In this document: positions 1 through 9,940 of the stretch, piece after piece
Layout of the letters: each line of letters begins with the position of its first letter
Position numbering within the stretch: the first letter of the stretch is position 1
Source of the DNA: Flectonema sp. DT1601
Lineage: Eukaryota; Euglenozoa; Diplonemea; Diplonemida; Diplonemidae
Length of the DNA: 64,000 nt
NCBI GenBank assembly: GCA_964019425.1
Contig: OZ025830.1
Location: forward strand, 496,001-560,000
Reading direction: 5' to 3'
Made by a program: the position numbers and the translations under genes
Notes under the pieces: model-generated
What the model was told of the DNA's origin: nothing
The model's input: only the letters and a program-made list of their open reading frames with translations
Database searches by the model: none

Positions 1-757
1 CATTGTTTATTCTTTTTTTTTATTTTAGATTCTTTTTATTTATTTTTTAAAGAAAAAAAAAACGGAAAATAGAAATTAGTCGACAAAGTCGAACGATAAA
101 AAAAACAATGATAACATTGTTTATTCTTTTTTTTGTATTTTTTTATATTCTTTTTTATTAATTTTGAAAAAAAAAAAACAATCAGTTTAGCGTCTTGACC
201 AGGACGGAAAATAGAAAGTGATCGACATAGTCGATCGATAAAAAAACAATGATAACATTGTTTATTTTTTTTTTTTTATTTTAAATTCTTTTTATTTATT
301 CTTTAAAGAAAAGAAACGGAAAATAGAAATTAGTCGACAAAGTCGAACGATAAAAAAAAAACAATGATAACATTGTTTATTCTTTTTTTTTTTTTTTTTT
401 TTTTATATTCTTTTTTATTAATTTTGAAAAAAAACAATCAGTTTAGCGTCTTGACCAGGACGGAAAATAGAAAGTGATCGACATAGTCGATCGATAAAAA
501 AACAATGATAACATTGTTTATTCTTTTTTATTTATTTTAAATTCTTTTTATTTATTTTTTAAAGAAAAAAAAACGGAAAATAGAAATTAGTCAACAAAGT
601 CGAACAATAAAAAAAAAACAATGATAACATTGTTTATTCTTTTTTTTTTTTTTTTTTTTTTATATTCTTTTTTATTAATTTTAAAAAAAAAAAACAATCA
701 GTTTAGCGTCTTGACCAGGACGGAAAATAGAAAGTAATCGACATAGTCGATCGATTG
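1..757 (+). repeat. Palindrome-rich tandem array, block 1
   Basis: About six units of roughly 100-130 bp. The long unit type has three short self-complementary motifs: AACAATGATAACATTGTT (7 bp arms, ATAA loop), GATCGACATAGTCGATC (7 bp arms) and CGTCTTGACCAGGACG. They are separated by poly(A) and poly(T) tracts of variable length. A shorter unit type lacks the CAATCAGTTTAGCGTC...CAGGA segment and has a degraded second palindrome (TCGACAAAGTCGA). Long and short types tend to alternate. No coding capacity. Related blocks lie at 3723-5060, 6190-6400 (reverse strand), 8125-8789 and 9214-9600. Confidence 0.9.
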
Positions 758-764
758 AAAAAAG

Positions 765-1715
765 GAAAGACGGGGTTTGGGAGTCCAGGAGTAATAGGTT
801 GTTGCGATGAGAGGGAGTCGATAATTCTTTACCGTGGACGTTGATTCGAATAAAAAAGGGGGTGTTGGGGAAAATTGTTGGGAAAAATGGGACAGTTGAG
901 GGCCAGCACGCAATGTTGCGACCTCTTGTTGAGACAAATAGAGTTGAATTTTTGTTCCAGTTTCATCCCTACACTTAGATTCTAATTCATTGTTTAATAG
1001 AATGAACCTTTGTTGTAAGTTGAAATAAAACATTTCAGCGTGGTCCGCTCTTTGTGATTGTCGCGCCAGCTCGCTCGTCCTTTTTTCCTCCAGAGAGTTA
1101 GTTCTTTGAACTAATGAGAGAAGAGAACTTTTCACTAAATCACATTCAGCGATCAGGTGTTGATTCTCTTTTTCCAATAGTTCACGTTTTTTCTGTTCCG
1201 TTTCTACGTTAAAGACAGATGGGGGTGCGGATAGATTTAAAGGGAGTGGGCTGTGAGATACACTCTCGGCGGCCCGTTGTTTGGATGCTTTGTTCTCAAT
1301 AGACAATCCATTCAGTAGCTGCTTGTCATTCTCAAGGGAGGCTGACATCGCATTAAAGTAAAATAAAAATAGAACATAAAACATTCGTTCTTTCATTTGT
1401 TCTAGTTCGTTTTCTAAAATCTGGCATTTCAAGGAAAGTTTCAGCCTTAATCTTCCTTCTTTTTTATTGTACAAGGGGGTTTGGGAACCCATGTCAGATT
1501 GACTTCTTATCACTATCGAAATCAGCAGGAAGTGTTTGCGATCCCGTTGACATGAGTTCAGGTGGGGAATTCTGGAGAGAGATGGAAGAAATAGAAGAGA
1601 ATGACAAGGAGAGTCCAGTGAGCTCATCCTCATCTAACAAAAAAGAAGGGGCCGGGGAGGAAGAAGAACCATTAAATACCTGGTCAATTTGACTTGACAT
1701 CATTTTTTCTCGCAA
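765..1715 (-). pseudogene. Coiled-coil protein gene, N-terminal piece
   Basis: Reading on the minus strand from an ATG near 1703-1715, the product begins MMSSQIDQVFNGSSSS with a Ser-rich, acidic N-terminus. It then runs into long heptad-like Leu/Glu/Lys/Gln stretches (LENELEQMKERM, KKRELLEKENQHLIAECD and onward) typical of a coiled coil. The frame changes near 1500 (after DFDSDKK) and a hydrophobic stretch near 1370 could be a very short intron, so the piece may be broken or carry unrecognised introns. The last 42 or so codons (765-890) are repeated almost exactly at 7985-8115, where they lead into a plausible C-terminus. Here they run straight into the palindrome array. No family recognised; host gene origin is inferred from composition and codon structure. 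Confidence 0.5.
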
Positions 1716-1720
1716 TTTTA

Positions 1721-2315
1721 AAATAAAAACTTTCTCCTCTCTTCGGCTATTACTACAAACTTTATTTTCAATCTCTCAAGACAAAAGCTTATGTGGGAAC
1801 AATTAGACAGGAGCATGATATCCAAAAGTTACATGTCTGAAATCATGGAGAATACATTCTTTCGGAGTTGCTTTAACCAGTAGAATCAGATGCGTGGTCC
1901 GTTCCGGTAGGACTCCCTTCTTACGAATGTGTGGTGCCTCGTGTTAGCGCTTTGGATAGTAATAACCATTGGCGGCGACTATGCACGGGGTGGCCAGTGG
2001 GTTTAATGAGGTTGTTGTGTAATCCCCTTCCATGGCTCTGTTTCGGCATGCTGGAAAGCGAAGCTCTGAAGTTTACTTCAGGTTAGTCTTGTAAGCCTAT
2101 CCTTCCGGTTCAGTTCTCGGCTTGGTTGATTCCCTCGATCGTCCCATCCAGGAGTTTGTGTGCATGGTGAGGCCCTCTGGAAACCCAGCCCAGCACAAGA
2201 CACCAGGCTCACGGCGAAGATTGGACCCGAAAGTAACCTTGCGTTCTGTTCTGTTGGCAAGCTCTCTGGCTGAGTGCGTTCGAAGTGAGTGGAATTGCTA
2301 GTTTGTTGGGTTATG
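1721..2315. other. No recognised gene
   Basis: Mixed-composition sequence (less AT-rich than its surroundings) between the coiled-coil gene piece and the 154 bp repeat array. The 5' part (1721-1860) could hold the promoter or 5' UTR of the minus-strand coiled-coil gene. 1900-2290 is moderately GC-rich and looks structured, but I found no convincing match to 18S, 28S, 5S or tRNA. Confidence 0.4.
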
Positions 2316-3340
2316 TTCGTAGCAGCTTCACGGTGACGGCGGCCTTATTGAGAATTATCCCTGGTTGTTACATGTTACGTAATGATTGGGTTCTCAAGAC
2401 TGGTTGCTTGCTAATGTGAATGCTGACGTTCGAACTGTTATTCGTAGCAGCTTCACGGTGACGGCGGCCTTATTGAGAATTATCCCTGGTTGTTACATGT
2501 TGAAAGTTGCAGGTTAACTGTGACTGATTCACGTAATCATTGGGTTCTCAAGACTGGTTGCTTGCTAATGTGAATGCTGACGTTCGAACTGTTATTCGTA
2601 GCAGCTTCACGGTGACGGCGGCCTTATTGAGAATTATCCCTGGTTGTTACATGTTGAAAGTTACAGGTTAACTGTGGCTGATGCACGTAATGGTTGGGTT
2701 CTCAAGACTGGTTGCTTGCTAATGTGAATGCTGACGTTCGAACTGTTATTCGTAGCAGCTTCACGGTGACGGCGGCCTTATTGAGAATTATCCCTGGTTG
2801 TTACATGTTGAAAGTTGCAGGTTAACTGTGGCTGATGCACGTAATGGTTGGGTTCTCAAGACTGGTTGCTTGCTAATGTGAATGCTGACGTTCGAACTGC
2901 CCCGACTTTCGAGTAGTTTCCTTTTCCGGCGTGTAACAATCCCGACTGACGAAAAAAGTTGGAGGAATTGCTAGTTTGTTGGGTTATATTCGTAGCAGCT
3001 TCACGGTGACGGCGGCCTTACTGAGAATTATCCCTGGTTGTTACGTGTTGAAAGTCACAGGTTATAGCGTCAAAATAACACTCGCGTGGGTGGTTGCTCT
3101 CTTCGGAAAGCATAACTTCAGACCCGTCAATTCGCGGCGCTTATATCTACACACATTAATTAGTTGAACGAGTTCAAGTCACTTCCCTGCATAGCAGATC
3201 CGTGTCCTCTGTACTAACGCTATACTAAGTGTGACTGTGACTGATACACGTAATGGTTGGGTTCTTTAAGTACTCAGGACTGGTTGCTTGCTGATGTGAA
3301 TGCTGACGTTCGAACTGCCCCGACTTTCGAGTAATTTTCC
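2316..3340 (+). repeat. 154 bp tandem repeat array
   Basis: The unit starts TTCGTAGCAGCTTCACGG and ends near GACGTTCGAACTG. Starts lie at 2316, 2441, 2595, 2749 and 2989, giving spacings of 125, 154, 154 and 240. The 2441, 2595 and 2749 units are nearly identical; the first is shorter, the last is interrupted by unrelated sequence, and a partial tail reappears at 3240-3345. A flanking phrase (GGAATTGCTAGTTTGTTGGGTTAT with one change) precedes both the first and last unit, at about 2291 and 2965, which suggests the block expanded from one ancestral copy. No ORF of note. The segment resembles a spacer-type repeat, but I cannot tie it to rDNA. Confidence 0.85.
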
Positions 3341-3390
3341 TTTCCGGCTTAGGATGACGCAGCGTGGTGGGTGCCTTGGGATTTAATAAA

Positions 3391-3600
3391 TAAAGCGGAA
3401 ATAAAGGGGCTTTCCCACCCCCCTTTATTCTGCTTATTTCCCCTTTATTTCCCCTTTATTTTGGAAAAAAAGGAAAAAAAGCCCTTTATTTGGATTAAAA
3501 GCCCTTTATTTCCCCTTTATTTTGGAATTACGGAAATTAAAGGGCATTAAAAGCCCTTTAATTTCCCCTTTATTTTGCCCCCTTTAAAGGGGTACAAGTA
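3391..3600 (+). repeat. Degenerate relative of the 61 bp satellite
   Basis: This stretch repeats CCCTTTATTTCCCCTTTATTTTGG and AAAGCCCTTTATT-like words in irregular order. They are the same words that build the 8 kb satellite at 37808-46018. The copy is short and diverged, with no regular period, so it is either an old fragment or the kind of seed from which the large array grew. Confidence 0.8.
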
Positions 3601-3866
3601 TGATAAATAAAAAACGTTGTATGAAAAAGGAAAAAAAAGAAGAAAAAAAAAGACCAGAAAAGGAAAGAGAAAATGAAAAGGTATAATATTATTGTGGGGA
3701 TATGAGGGATAGCAGGGAGATGCTCTTTTTTTTTTTTTTTTTTTTTTTTCTTATTAATTTTTTAAAAAAAGGAAACAATCAGTTTAGCGTCTCGATCAGG
3801 ACGGAAAATAGAAAGTAATCGACATAGTTGATCGATAGAAAAAAAACAATGATAACATTGTTTATT
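3601..3866 (+). repeat. Left arm of a long inverted repeat
   Basis: This arm pairs with 6277-6550 in opposite orientation. It holds ACGTTGTATGAAAAAGG, a purine tract, GGTATAATATTATTGTGG and the TAGCAGGGAGATGCTC word, then enters the palindrome array. The two arms match over about 265 bp with scattered differences, mostly in homopolymer length. They enclose 2.4 kb of array and other repeats. Confidence 0.8.
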
Positions 3867-5075
3867 CTTTTTTTTTTATTTTTTTTTTTTATTTATTTTT
3901 TAAAGAAAAAACAATCAGTTTAGCGTCTTGACCAGGACGGAAAATAGTAAGTAATCGACATAGTCGATCGATAAAAAAAAAACAATGATAACATTGTTTA
4001 TTCCTTTTTTTTTTTTTTTTATTCTTTTTATTTATTTTTAAAGAAAAAACAATCAGTTTAGCGTCCTGACCAGGACGGAAAATAGAAAGTAATCGACATA
4101 GTCGATCGATAAAAAAAAACAATGATAACATTGTTTATTCTTTTTTTTTTTTTTTTTTAATTCTTTTTATTTATTTTTAAAAAGAAAAAAAATGGAAAAT
4201 AGAAATTAGTCGACTAAGTCGAACGATAAAAAAAAACAATGATAACATTGTTTATTCTTTTTTTTATTTTTTTATATTCTTTTTTATTAATTTTGAAAAA
4301 AAAACAATCAGTTTAGCGTCTTGACCAGGACGGAAAATAGAAAGTAATCGACATAGTCGATCGATAAAAAAAACAATGATAACATTGTTTATTCTTTTTT
4401 TTTTTTTTTTTTTTTTAATTCTTTTTATTAATTTTTTAAAGAAAAAAAACGGAAAATAGAAATTAGTCAACAAAGTCGAACGATAAAAAAAAACAATGAT
4501 AACATTGTTTATTCTTTTTTTTTATTTTTTTTTTTTAATATTTTTTTTTATTTTGAAAAAAAAACAATCAGTTTAGCGTCTTGACCAGGACGGAAAATAG
4601 AAAGTAATCGACATAGTCGATCGATAAAAAAAACAATGATAACATTGTTTATTCTTTTTTTTGTTTTTTTTTATATTCTTTTTTATTAATTTTGAAAAAA
4701 AAACAATCAGTTTAGCGTCTTGACCAGGACGGAAAATAGAAAGTAATCGACATAGTCGATCGATAAAAAAACAATGATAACATTGTTTATTCTTTTTTTT
4801 TATTTTAAATTCTTTTTATTTATTATTTAAAGAAAAGAAACGGAAAATAGAAATTAGTCGACAAAGTCGAACGATAAAAAAAACAATGATAACATTGTTT
4901 AATCTTTTTTTTTTTTTTTTATATTCTTTTTATTAATTTTTTAAAAAAAAAAAAAAACAATCAGTTTAGCGTCTTGACCAGGACGGAAAACTGGAAGTAA
5001 TCGACATAGTCGATCGATAAAAAAAACAATGATAACATTGTTTCATTTTTTATATTTTTTAATTTTTTTTTTTTG
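3723..5075 (+). repeat. Palindrome-rich tandem array, block 2
   Basis: The largest block, with ten copies of the AACAATGATAACATTGTT palindrome (near 3846, 3980, 4120, 4236, 4371, 4491, 4635, 4768, 4882 and 5024). Long and short unit types are mixed as in block 1. Most differences between units are in poly(A)/poly(T) length, as expected from replication slippage; the palindromes themselves are well kept. Confidence 0.9.
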
Positions 5076-5099
5076 AAGAAAAGAAAGAAGAAAAAAAAA

Positions 5100-5650
5100 A
5101 AAAAAAAAAAAAAAACAAGCGGAATTGATCATAATGGGTGGCAGGGGTTGATATAACTTCATTTGAAAATTCTTCTTTTTTAATTTCTTTTTTTTTGAAA
5201 ATTTTTTTTTTATTTAACAGGAGTTAAGATCACTTACATGAGTTAACACAACACAGATACGAGAGTAGCAAAATGAGGTAACACTACCAATTCAACAAAA
5301 AATAATCAGGATCGGACACCAGGAGGAGAGTTCATTCTACCTCTCACTGTCCTTGCTGGTATCTTAAGTGTCTTGGTATCTCTTGTGTGTCGGTATCTCG
5401 GAAGTGCTGGTATCTCGTATGTGCGTTGGTATCTCTTGCGTGTTGGTATCTCTTGCACATAATAAAAAAAAATATTGAGTTAACATGATCAGTTTTATTT
5501 ATCATCAGAGACAGACCGGAACTATTTGAAAATAAAATGTAGATGGGAAACAGTGAAAATTAAAATGAATGATAAAATTAAATGAGATTTATGACATAAC
5601 AGACCAGATAGAGAGTAATAAAGGGAAAAGGAAAACGGAAAGGGTTCATT
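5100..5650 (+). repeat. Dispersed repeat family, copy 1, with a minisatellite
   Basis: From ACAAGCGGAATTGATCATAATG onward this segment is similar to 10797-11000 (same opening, then a T tract and GGAGTTAAGATCACTT). Its far part (5510-5640) resembles 12120-12250 inside the 1355 bp tandem unit (GTAGATGGGAAACA and flanks). Within it, 5354-5458 is a small minisatellite of about six units around TGGTATCTCTTGCGTG. No coding content. Confidence 0.7.
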
Positions 5651-5659
5651 CACTTAGTT

Positions 5660-6180
5660 AAAGTTAAGACCGATTAGTCAGTTTAAGGTCTTGACTAGGA
5701 CCAACAAAAAAAAAAAAATATAAATAAATAATTAAATAACGATCAAGCTGAGCTGATCTTGTTTTTATTAAAATAAGGGGAGCGGGAGGGATGGAAGGAA
5801 TAAAGGAAAAAAAAAGAAAAGGTCGATCAATTGGATCTGGTCGTCGAGAAGAAGAAGACAATTATTTTAAAGGTCGATCGGCATAGCCGATCGTTGAGAA
5901 AAATAACCAGATATAAATACAATCAGTTTAAATAAAAAAAAAAATAAATAAATAAATAAAAAAAGTTTAACGATCAAGCTGAGCTGATCTTGTTTTTATT
6001 AAAATAAGGGGAGCGGGAGGGATGGAAGGAATAAAGGAAAAAAAAAAGAAAAGGTCGATCAATTGGATCTGATCGTCGAGAAGAAGAAAACAATTATTTT
6101 TAAAAAAAATGATCGGTATAGCCGATCGTTGAGAAAAGAACAGATATAAATACAATCGGTTTTGGTGATCGACGAGTGGA
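5660..6180. repeat. Two tandem copies of a ~230 bp unit
   Basis: The phrase AACGATCAAGCTGAGCTGAT begins both copies, near 5736 and 5968. Each continues through a purine-rich tract to a GATCGGCATAGCCGATC-like palindrome (the second copy slightly changed) and ATATAAATACAATC. The palindromes GATCAGCTC/GAGCTGATC and GATCGGC/GCCGATC echo the design of the main array unit (7 bp arms around a short loop), but the sequence differs. Confidence 0.75.
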
Positions 6181-6182
6181 GC

Positions 6183-6251
6183 GATCACTTGACAAGAAGC
6201 GTCCTGGTCAAGACGCTAAACTGATTGTTTTTTCTTTAAAATAATTAAAAG

Positions 6252-6286
<35 letters not shown>

Positions 6287-6420
6287 TAAACAATGTTATC
6301 ATTGTTTTTTTTTCTATCGATCGACTATGTCGATTAATTTCTATTTTCCGTCCCGATCGAGACGCTAAACTGATTGTTTCCTTTTTTTTAAATAATAAAT
6401 AAAAAAAAAAAAAAAAAAAA
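6183..6420 (-). repeat. Palindrome array, inverted block
   Basis: Two units of the palindrome array in reverse orientation: GCGTCCTGGTCAAGACGC, AACAATGTTATCATTGTT, then ATCGATCGACTATGTCGAT and a second CCGATCGAGACGC. The outer unit belongs to the right arm of the inverted repeat that ends near 6550. Confidence 0.85.
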
Positions 6421-6550
6421 GAGCATCTCCCTGCTATCCTCATATCCCCACAATAATATTATACCTTTTCATTTTCTCTTTCCTTTTCTGGTCTTTTTTT
6501 TTTTTTTCTTCTTTTTTTTTCCTTTTTCATACAACGTTTTTTATTTATAT
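6277..6550 (-). repeat. Right arm of the long inverted repeat
   Basis: Reverse-complement partner of 3601-3866, holding the GAGCATCTCCCTGCTA word, CCACAATAATATTATACC, a pyrimidine tract and CATACAACGTTTTTTATTTAT. Beyond 6550 the two flanks no longer match, which sets the arm boundary. Confidence 0.8.
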
Positions 6551-6555
6551 TTTAT

Positions 6556-6611
6556 TTTTTTTTTATTTTTTTCATGTTTGATTATTTCCTCTTCATATTT
6601 TTTTTTTTTTT

Positions 6612-6644
<33 letters not shown>

Positions 6645-6916
6645 TCTCTGCCTCTCTCTTAATTCTGTTCGTTTCTTTGAAACGAAAATTCATTTGAATA
6701 TTATTCCTTGGTCAGCAACAGTCATTGTCGCCCTCTGGGCCTGTTAAAAAAAAAAAAATAAAAAGAAAGTTTACATCGGGAATAGGGCAGGAGCCAAAAG
6801 CTCCCAGTCCGTTACTTCCCACTCTATCGAATTCAAAAAAGAAAGGACCGATTAATTGGGGCTTTGGTTGTATTCCCAAGGCATGTTTTTTTTTTTTTTT
6901 TTTTTTATTATTCATT

Positions 6917-6951
<35 letters not shown>

Positions 6952-7139
6952 TAATCACATTTTGTTCAAAAATATTCCATATTAGAGTAAAAGAAAAAGA
7001 AAAAAAGAAATAAGAGAAAAAAAAAAAAAAACCATTGCTGGCCCCCTCACCACTCATAGAGGATGAGGAGGCCAGTAAGGCGTCACTCAAATCTATGCCA
7101 AGCCTTGGGAACTTGGATTGGGGTTTAGACCATTTATAA
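6556..7139. other. T-rich low-complexity DNA with possible coding scraps
   Basis: Mostly long T and A runs. Two islands of ordinary composition (6710-6890 and 7035-7130) read on the minus strand as PKPQLIGPFFFEFDR and KPQSKFPRLGIDLSDALL. These could be exon scraps, but there are no clear splice sites and I make no gene call. Confidence 0.4.
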
Positions 7140-7512
7140 TTAACAATTAACAATTAACCTGATTAACGTTATGATCTGACGGACATAAACATATCGACAA
7201 AATAATACAAATAAATAAATACTAATAGAAACTAGAACTTAGCAATCGTCATCTAAAAAGATTCTTCTGCGATCATGAAAGTTCGTTGAGGTTGGAGTTC
7301 GCTTTTTTTTTTTTTTGATAAGCGCTCAAACCAATTACAATTAACAATTAATCTGATTGACGTTATGATCGGACAGACATAAACATATCGACAAAATAAT
7401 ACAAATAATTTAATACTAATAGAAACTAGAACTTAGCAATCGTCATCTAAAAAGATTCTTCTGCGATCATGAGGATTCGTTGAGGGTGGAGTTCGCTTTT
7501 TTTGTGATAGGC
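7140..7512 (-). repeat. Duplicated 3' end of the coiled-coil gene
   Basis: 7140-7317 and 7333-7512 are diverged direct copies offset by about 194 bp. Each holds, on the minus strand, the last ~27 codons of the coiled-coil gene (ending RRRIFLDDDC and a TAA stop) plus its 3' flank (AACGTTATGATC and ACATAAACATATCGAC). The copy at 7333-7512 is joined to the longer upstream reading frame; the 7140-7317 copy is an orphan tail. Confidence 0.75.
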
Positions 7513-8120
7513 GCTCCCTCGGACGCTTTGGGGTCTCATTTTCTTCTTGCGCTTCCTTTTCGGGTGGGTTAAAACCATTTGCCCATGTTTGTAACTGAAA
7601 TTTGAGAGCTCTGTTTTGGTCTTTTGCCAAATAGAGTTGCTCAGAGAGCTCACTGGCCATCTCCATCAACAACATGGAATGATCCAGTTGTTCTTTATGG
7701 ATAGTCTTCTGTTGATAGCTCAACTCGGAGCATCGACGTTGCTCTTCCACTAGTTTTTCCGAGAGCAGCGCCACTTTCTCATTTGTCTGGAGAGAGTCAC
7801 TTACCGCTTGACAGTAGTTGTCCAGTAAATCGAGTCTACCTTCGGACCATTGCCTCGCAATAGGTGAATCTTCCGTCGATGAGGTCGCCGCACTGTCTTT
7901 TTCTTGTTCCGTTTGAGCAGAAGACGATACCAGTAGTCTACTTTGAGACAGTTCAGAAGGGAACGTGATCAATGGAGAATGAGGTTTAAAAAAAAAGGAA
8001 AGACGGGGTTTGGGAGTCCAGGAGTAATAGGTTGTTGCGATGAGAGGGAGTCGATAATTCTTTACCGTGGACGTTGATTCGAATAAAAAAGGGGGTGTTG
8101 GGGAAAATTGTTGGAAAAAT
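7433..8120 (-). pseudogene. Coiled-coil protein gene, C-terminal piece
   Basis: On the minus strand the frame is open from about 8115 to the TAA near 7433. It begins with the same ~42 codons as the end of the N-terminal piece (FSPTPPFLFESTSTVKNYR through TPKPRLSF) and continues into an Asp/Ser/Glu-rich segment. A long coiled coil follows (QTNEKVALLSEKLVEEQRR onward), then a basic tail (PKRPRERLSQKKR) and the end RRRIFLDDDC. Upstream (higher coordinates) it is cut by the palindrome array at about 8120, so no start codon is present. Together with 765-1715 it looks like one gene seen in permuted order. No family recognised. Confidence 0.55.
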
Positions 8121-8124
8121 GGGT

Positions 8125-8537
8125 TTGTATTTTTTTTATATTCTTTTTTATTATTTAAAAAAAGGAAACAATCAGTTTAGCGTCTCGATCAGGACGGAAA
8201 ATAGAAATTAATCGACATAGTCGATCAATAGAAAAAAACAATGATAACATTGTTTAATCTTTTTTTTTTTTTTTTTTTTTAAATCCTTTTAATTATTTTA
8301 AAGAAAAAACAATCAGTTTAGCGTCTTAACCAGGACGGAAAATAGAAAGTGATCGACATAGTCGATCGATAAAAAAAAAAAAACAATGATAACATTGTTT
8401 ATTCCTTGTTTTTTTTTTTTATTCTTTTTATTTATTTTTAAAGAAAAAACAATCAGTTTAGCGTCCTGACCAGGACAGAAAATAGAAAGTGATCGACATA
8501 GTCGATCGATAAAAAAACAATGATAACATTGTTTATT

Positions 8538-8571
<34 letters not shown>

Positions 8572-8789
8572 CTTTTTATTATTTTTTAAAAGAAAAAACA
8601 ATCAGTTTAGCGTCTTGACCAGGACGGAAAATAGAAAGTAATCGACATAGTCGATCGATAAAAAAAAAAACAATGATAACATTGTTTAATCTTTTTTTTT
8701 TTTATTTTTTTTATTCTTTTTATTTATTTAGAAAAAAACAATCAGTTTAGCGTCTTGACCAGGACGGAAAATAGAAAGTAATCGACATA
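8125..8789 (+). repeat. Palindrome-rich tandem array, block 3
   Basis: Four long-type units, with palindromes near 8237, 8382, 8518 and 8669, in the same orientation as block 1. The block begins exactly where the coiled-coil gene piece ends and is interrupted at 8790 by an inverted-repeat element. It resumes at 9214. Confidence 0.9.
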
Positions 8790-9213
8790 CTGTAAAGGGA
8801 AATATTCTCGCGGGGAAATATTCTTGCGGGGAAATATTCCCGCGGGGAAATATTCTAGCGGATTTGGAAATTTTTTTTCAAACTCGCGGGTTTTTCCCCA
8901 CAAGAATATTTCCCTACCACAGAGGATTTTTGCGAAAGCCAGCCGTTGATCAAAAATCTAAGAAATCTGTATGCTTCCATCGAGTGTCAGGTAGAACAGA
9001 GCATTATTTACCAATAAAAAACTACCATACTGCATTTTTGCTGAAACTTTCCTTCGTAGCACACATATTTTCTTCACAAAAAAGAACAAAAAAAATGGCT
9101 AGAAAAAAAGTATGCTTGCAGGGAAATATTCCCGCGGGGAAATATTCTCGCGGATTCAGAAAAAATAATAAAAACTAGCGGGTTTTTCCCCACAAGAATA
9201 TTTCCCTTGACAG
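8790..9213 (+). mobile_element. 424 bp inverted-repeat element with TA duplication (MITE-like)
   Basis: The left end CTGTAAAGGGAAATATTC and the right end (reverse complement CTGTCAAGGGAAATATTC) are terminal inverted repeats with one mismatch in 18. The element splits an array unit: the left flank ends ATCGACATA and the right flank resumes TAGTCGAACG. An undisturbed unit reads ATCGACATAGTCGATCG, so TA is duplicated at the insertion. TA duplication is typical of Tc1/mariner-type elements. Inside are several GGGGAAATATTCYCGCGG subrepeats and a second inward hairpin pair. No transposase is present, so it would be non-autonomous. Confidence 0.8.
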
Positions 9214-9640
9214 TAGTCGAACGATAAAAAAACAATGATAACATTGTTTATTCTTTTTTTTTTTTTTTTTTTTATATTTTTTATTAATTTTGAAAAAAAA
9301 AAAACAATCAGTTTAGCGTCTTGACCAGGACGGAAAATAGAAAGTAATCGACATAGTCAATCGATAAAAAAACAATGATAACATTGTTTATTCTTTTTTT
9401 TTTATTTTTTTTTTATGGTCGATCGATAAAAAAACAATGAAAACATTGTTTATTCTTTTTTTTTTTTTAAATTCTTTTTATTTATTTTAAAAAAAAAAAA
9501 AAAAACAATCAATCAATTTAGCGTCCTGACCAGGACGGAAAATAAAAAGTGATCGACATAGTCGATCGATAAAAAAACAATGATAACATTGTTTAATCTT
9601 TTATAATTTTTTTTATTTTTTTTATTTGTTTTTAAAAAAA
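9214..9640 (+). repeat. Palindrome-rich tandem array, block 4
   Basis: Continuation of block 3 after the inserted element. There are about four degraded units, with palindromes near 9230, 9372, 9435 (variant AACAATGAAAACATTGTT) and 9575. It ends in a T/A tract at the left inverted repeat of the 1.14 kb element. Confidence 0.85.
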
Positions 9641-9789
9641 AGGGAAAACCTCTAATTCAACAAAAATAGTTTGCGAAATCGCCAACTCCCTACAAAAAAA
9701 AGTTGTCCACCAGGACTCGAACTTGACCCAAAAATTTGGCTTGCGGCGGGTTTTTTGTTTTTTAGCCTACCAAGCTGGGAAGAGTGCAA

Positions 9790-9830
9790 GGGGCTTGCGT
9801 CCGCCAAATTCTTGGCGGGACGCAAGCCCC
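9790..9830 (+). repeat. GC-rich hairpin module, copy 1
   Basis: The arms are GGGGCTTGCGTCC-GCCAA and TTGGCGGGACGCAAGCCCC around a 4-base loop, followed by C-run/G-run sequence. The same module, in opposite orientation and with the same neighbouring CGTACAAAGTCCAACCTG phrase, occurs twice inside the element at 47540-48146. Confidence 0.85.
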
Positions 9831-9901
9831 CCCCCAAGGGGGGGGAGCCCTAATAAAAGCCCGCCTGTCCCGTACAAAGTCCAACCTGAAAAAACAAATT
9901 T

Positions 9902-9908
9902 GCAACTG

Positions 9909-9940
<32 letters not shown>

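Noticed and set aside
3070-3180. CCCGTCAATTCGCGG as a piece of 18S rRNA
   Set aside because: Only an 11-base word matches the conserved 18S site; the flanks do not.
2316-3340. 154 bp repeats as rDNA intergenic spacer
   Set aside because: No rRNA gene is adjacent and no transcription signal could be tied to them; the idea rests on general appearance only.
9699-9790. Intron-containing tRNA on the minus strand
   Set aside because: A T-arm-like word and T-run are present, but the acceptor, D and anticodon arms cannot be folded convincingly.
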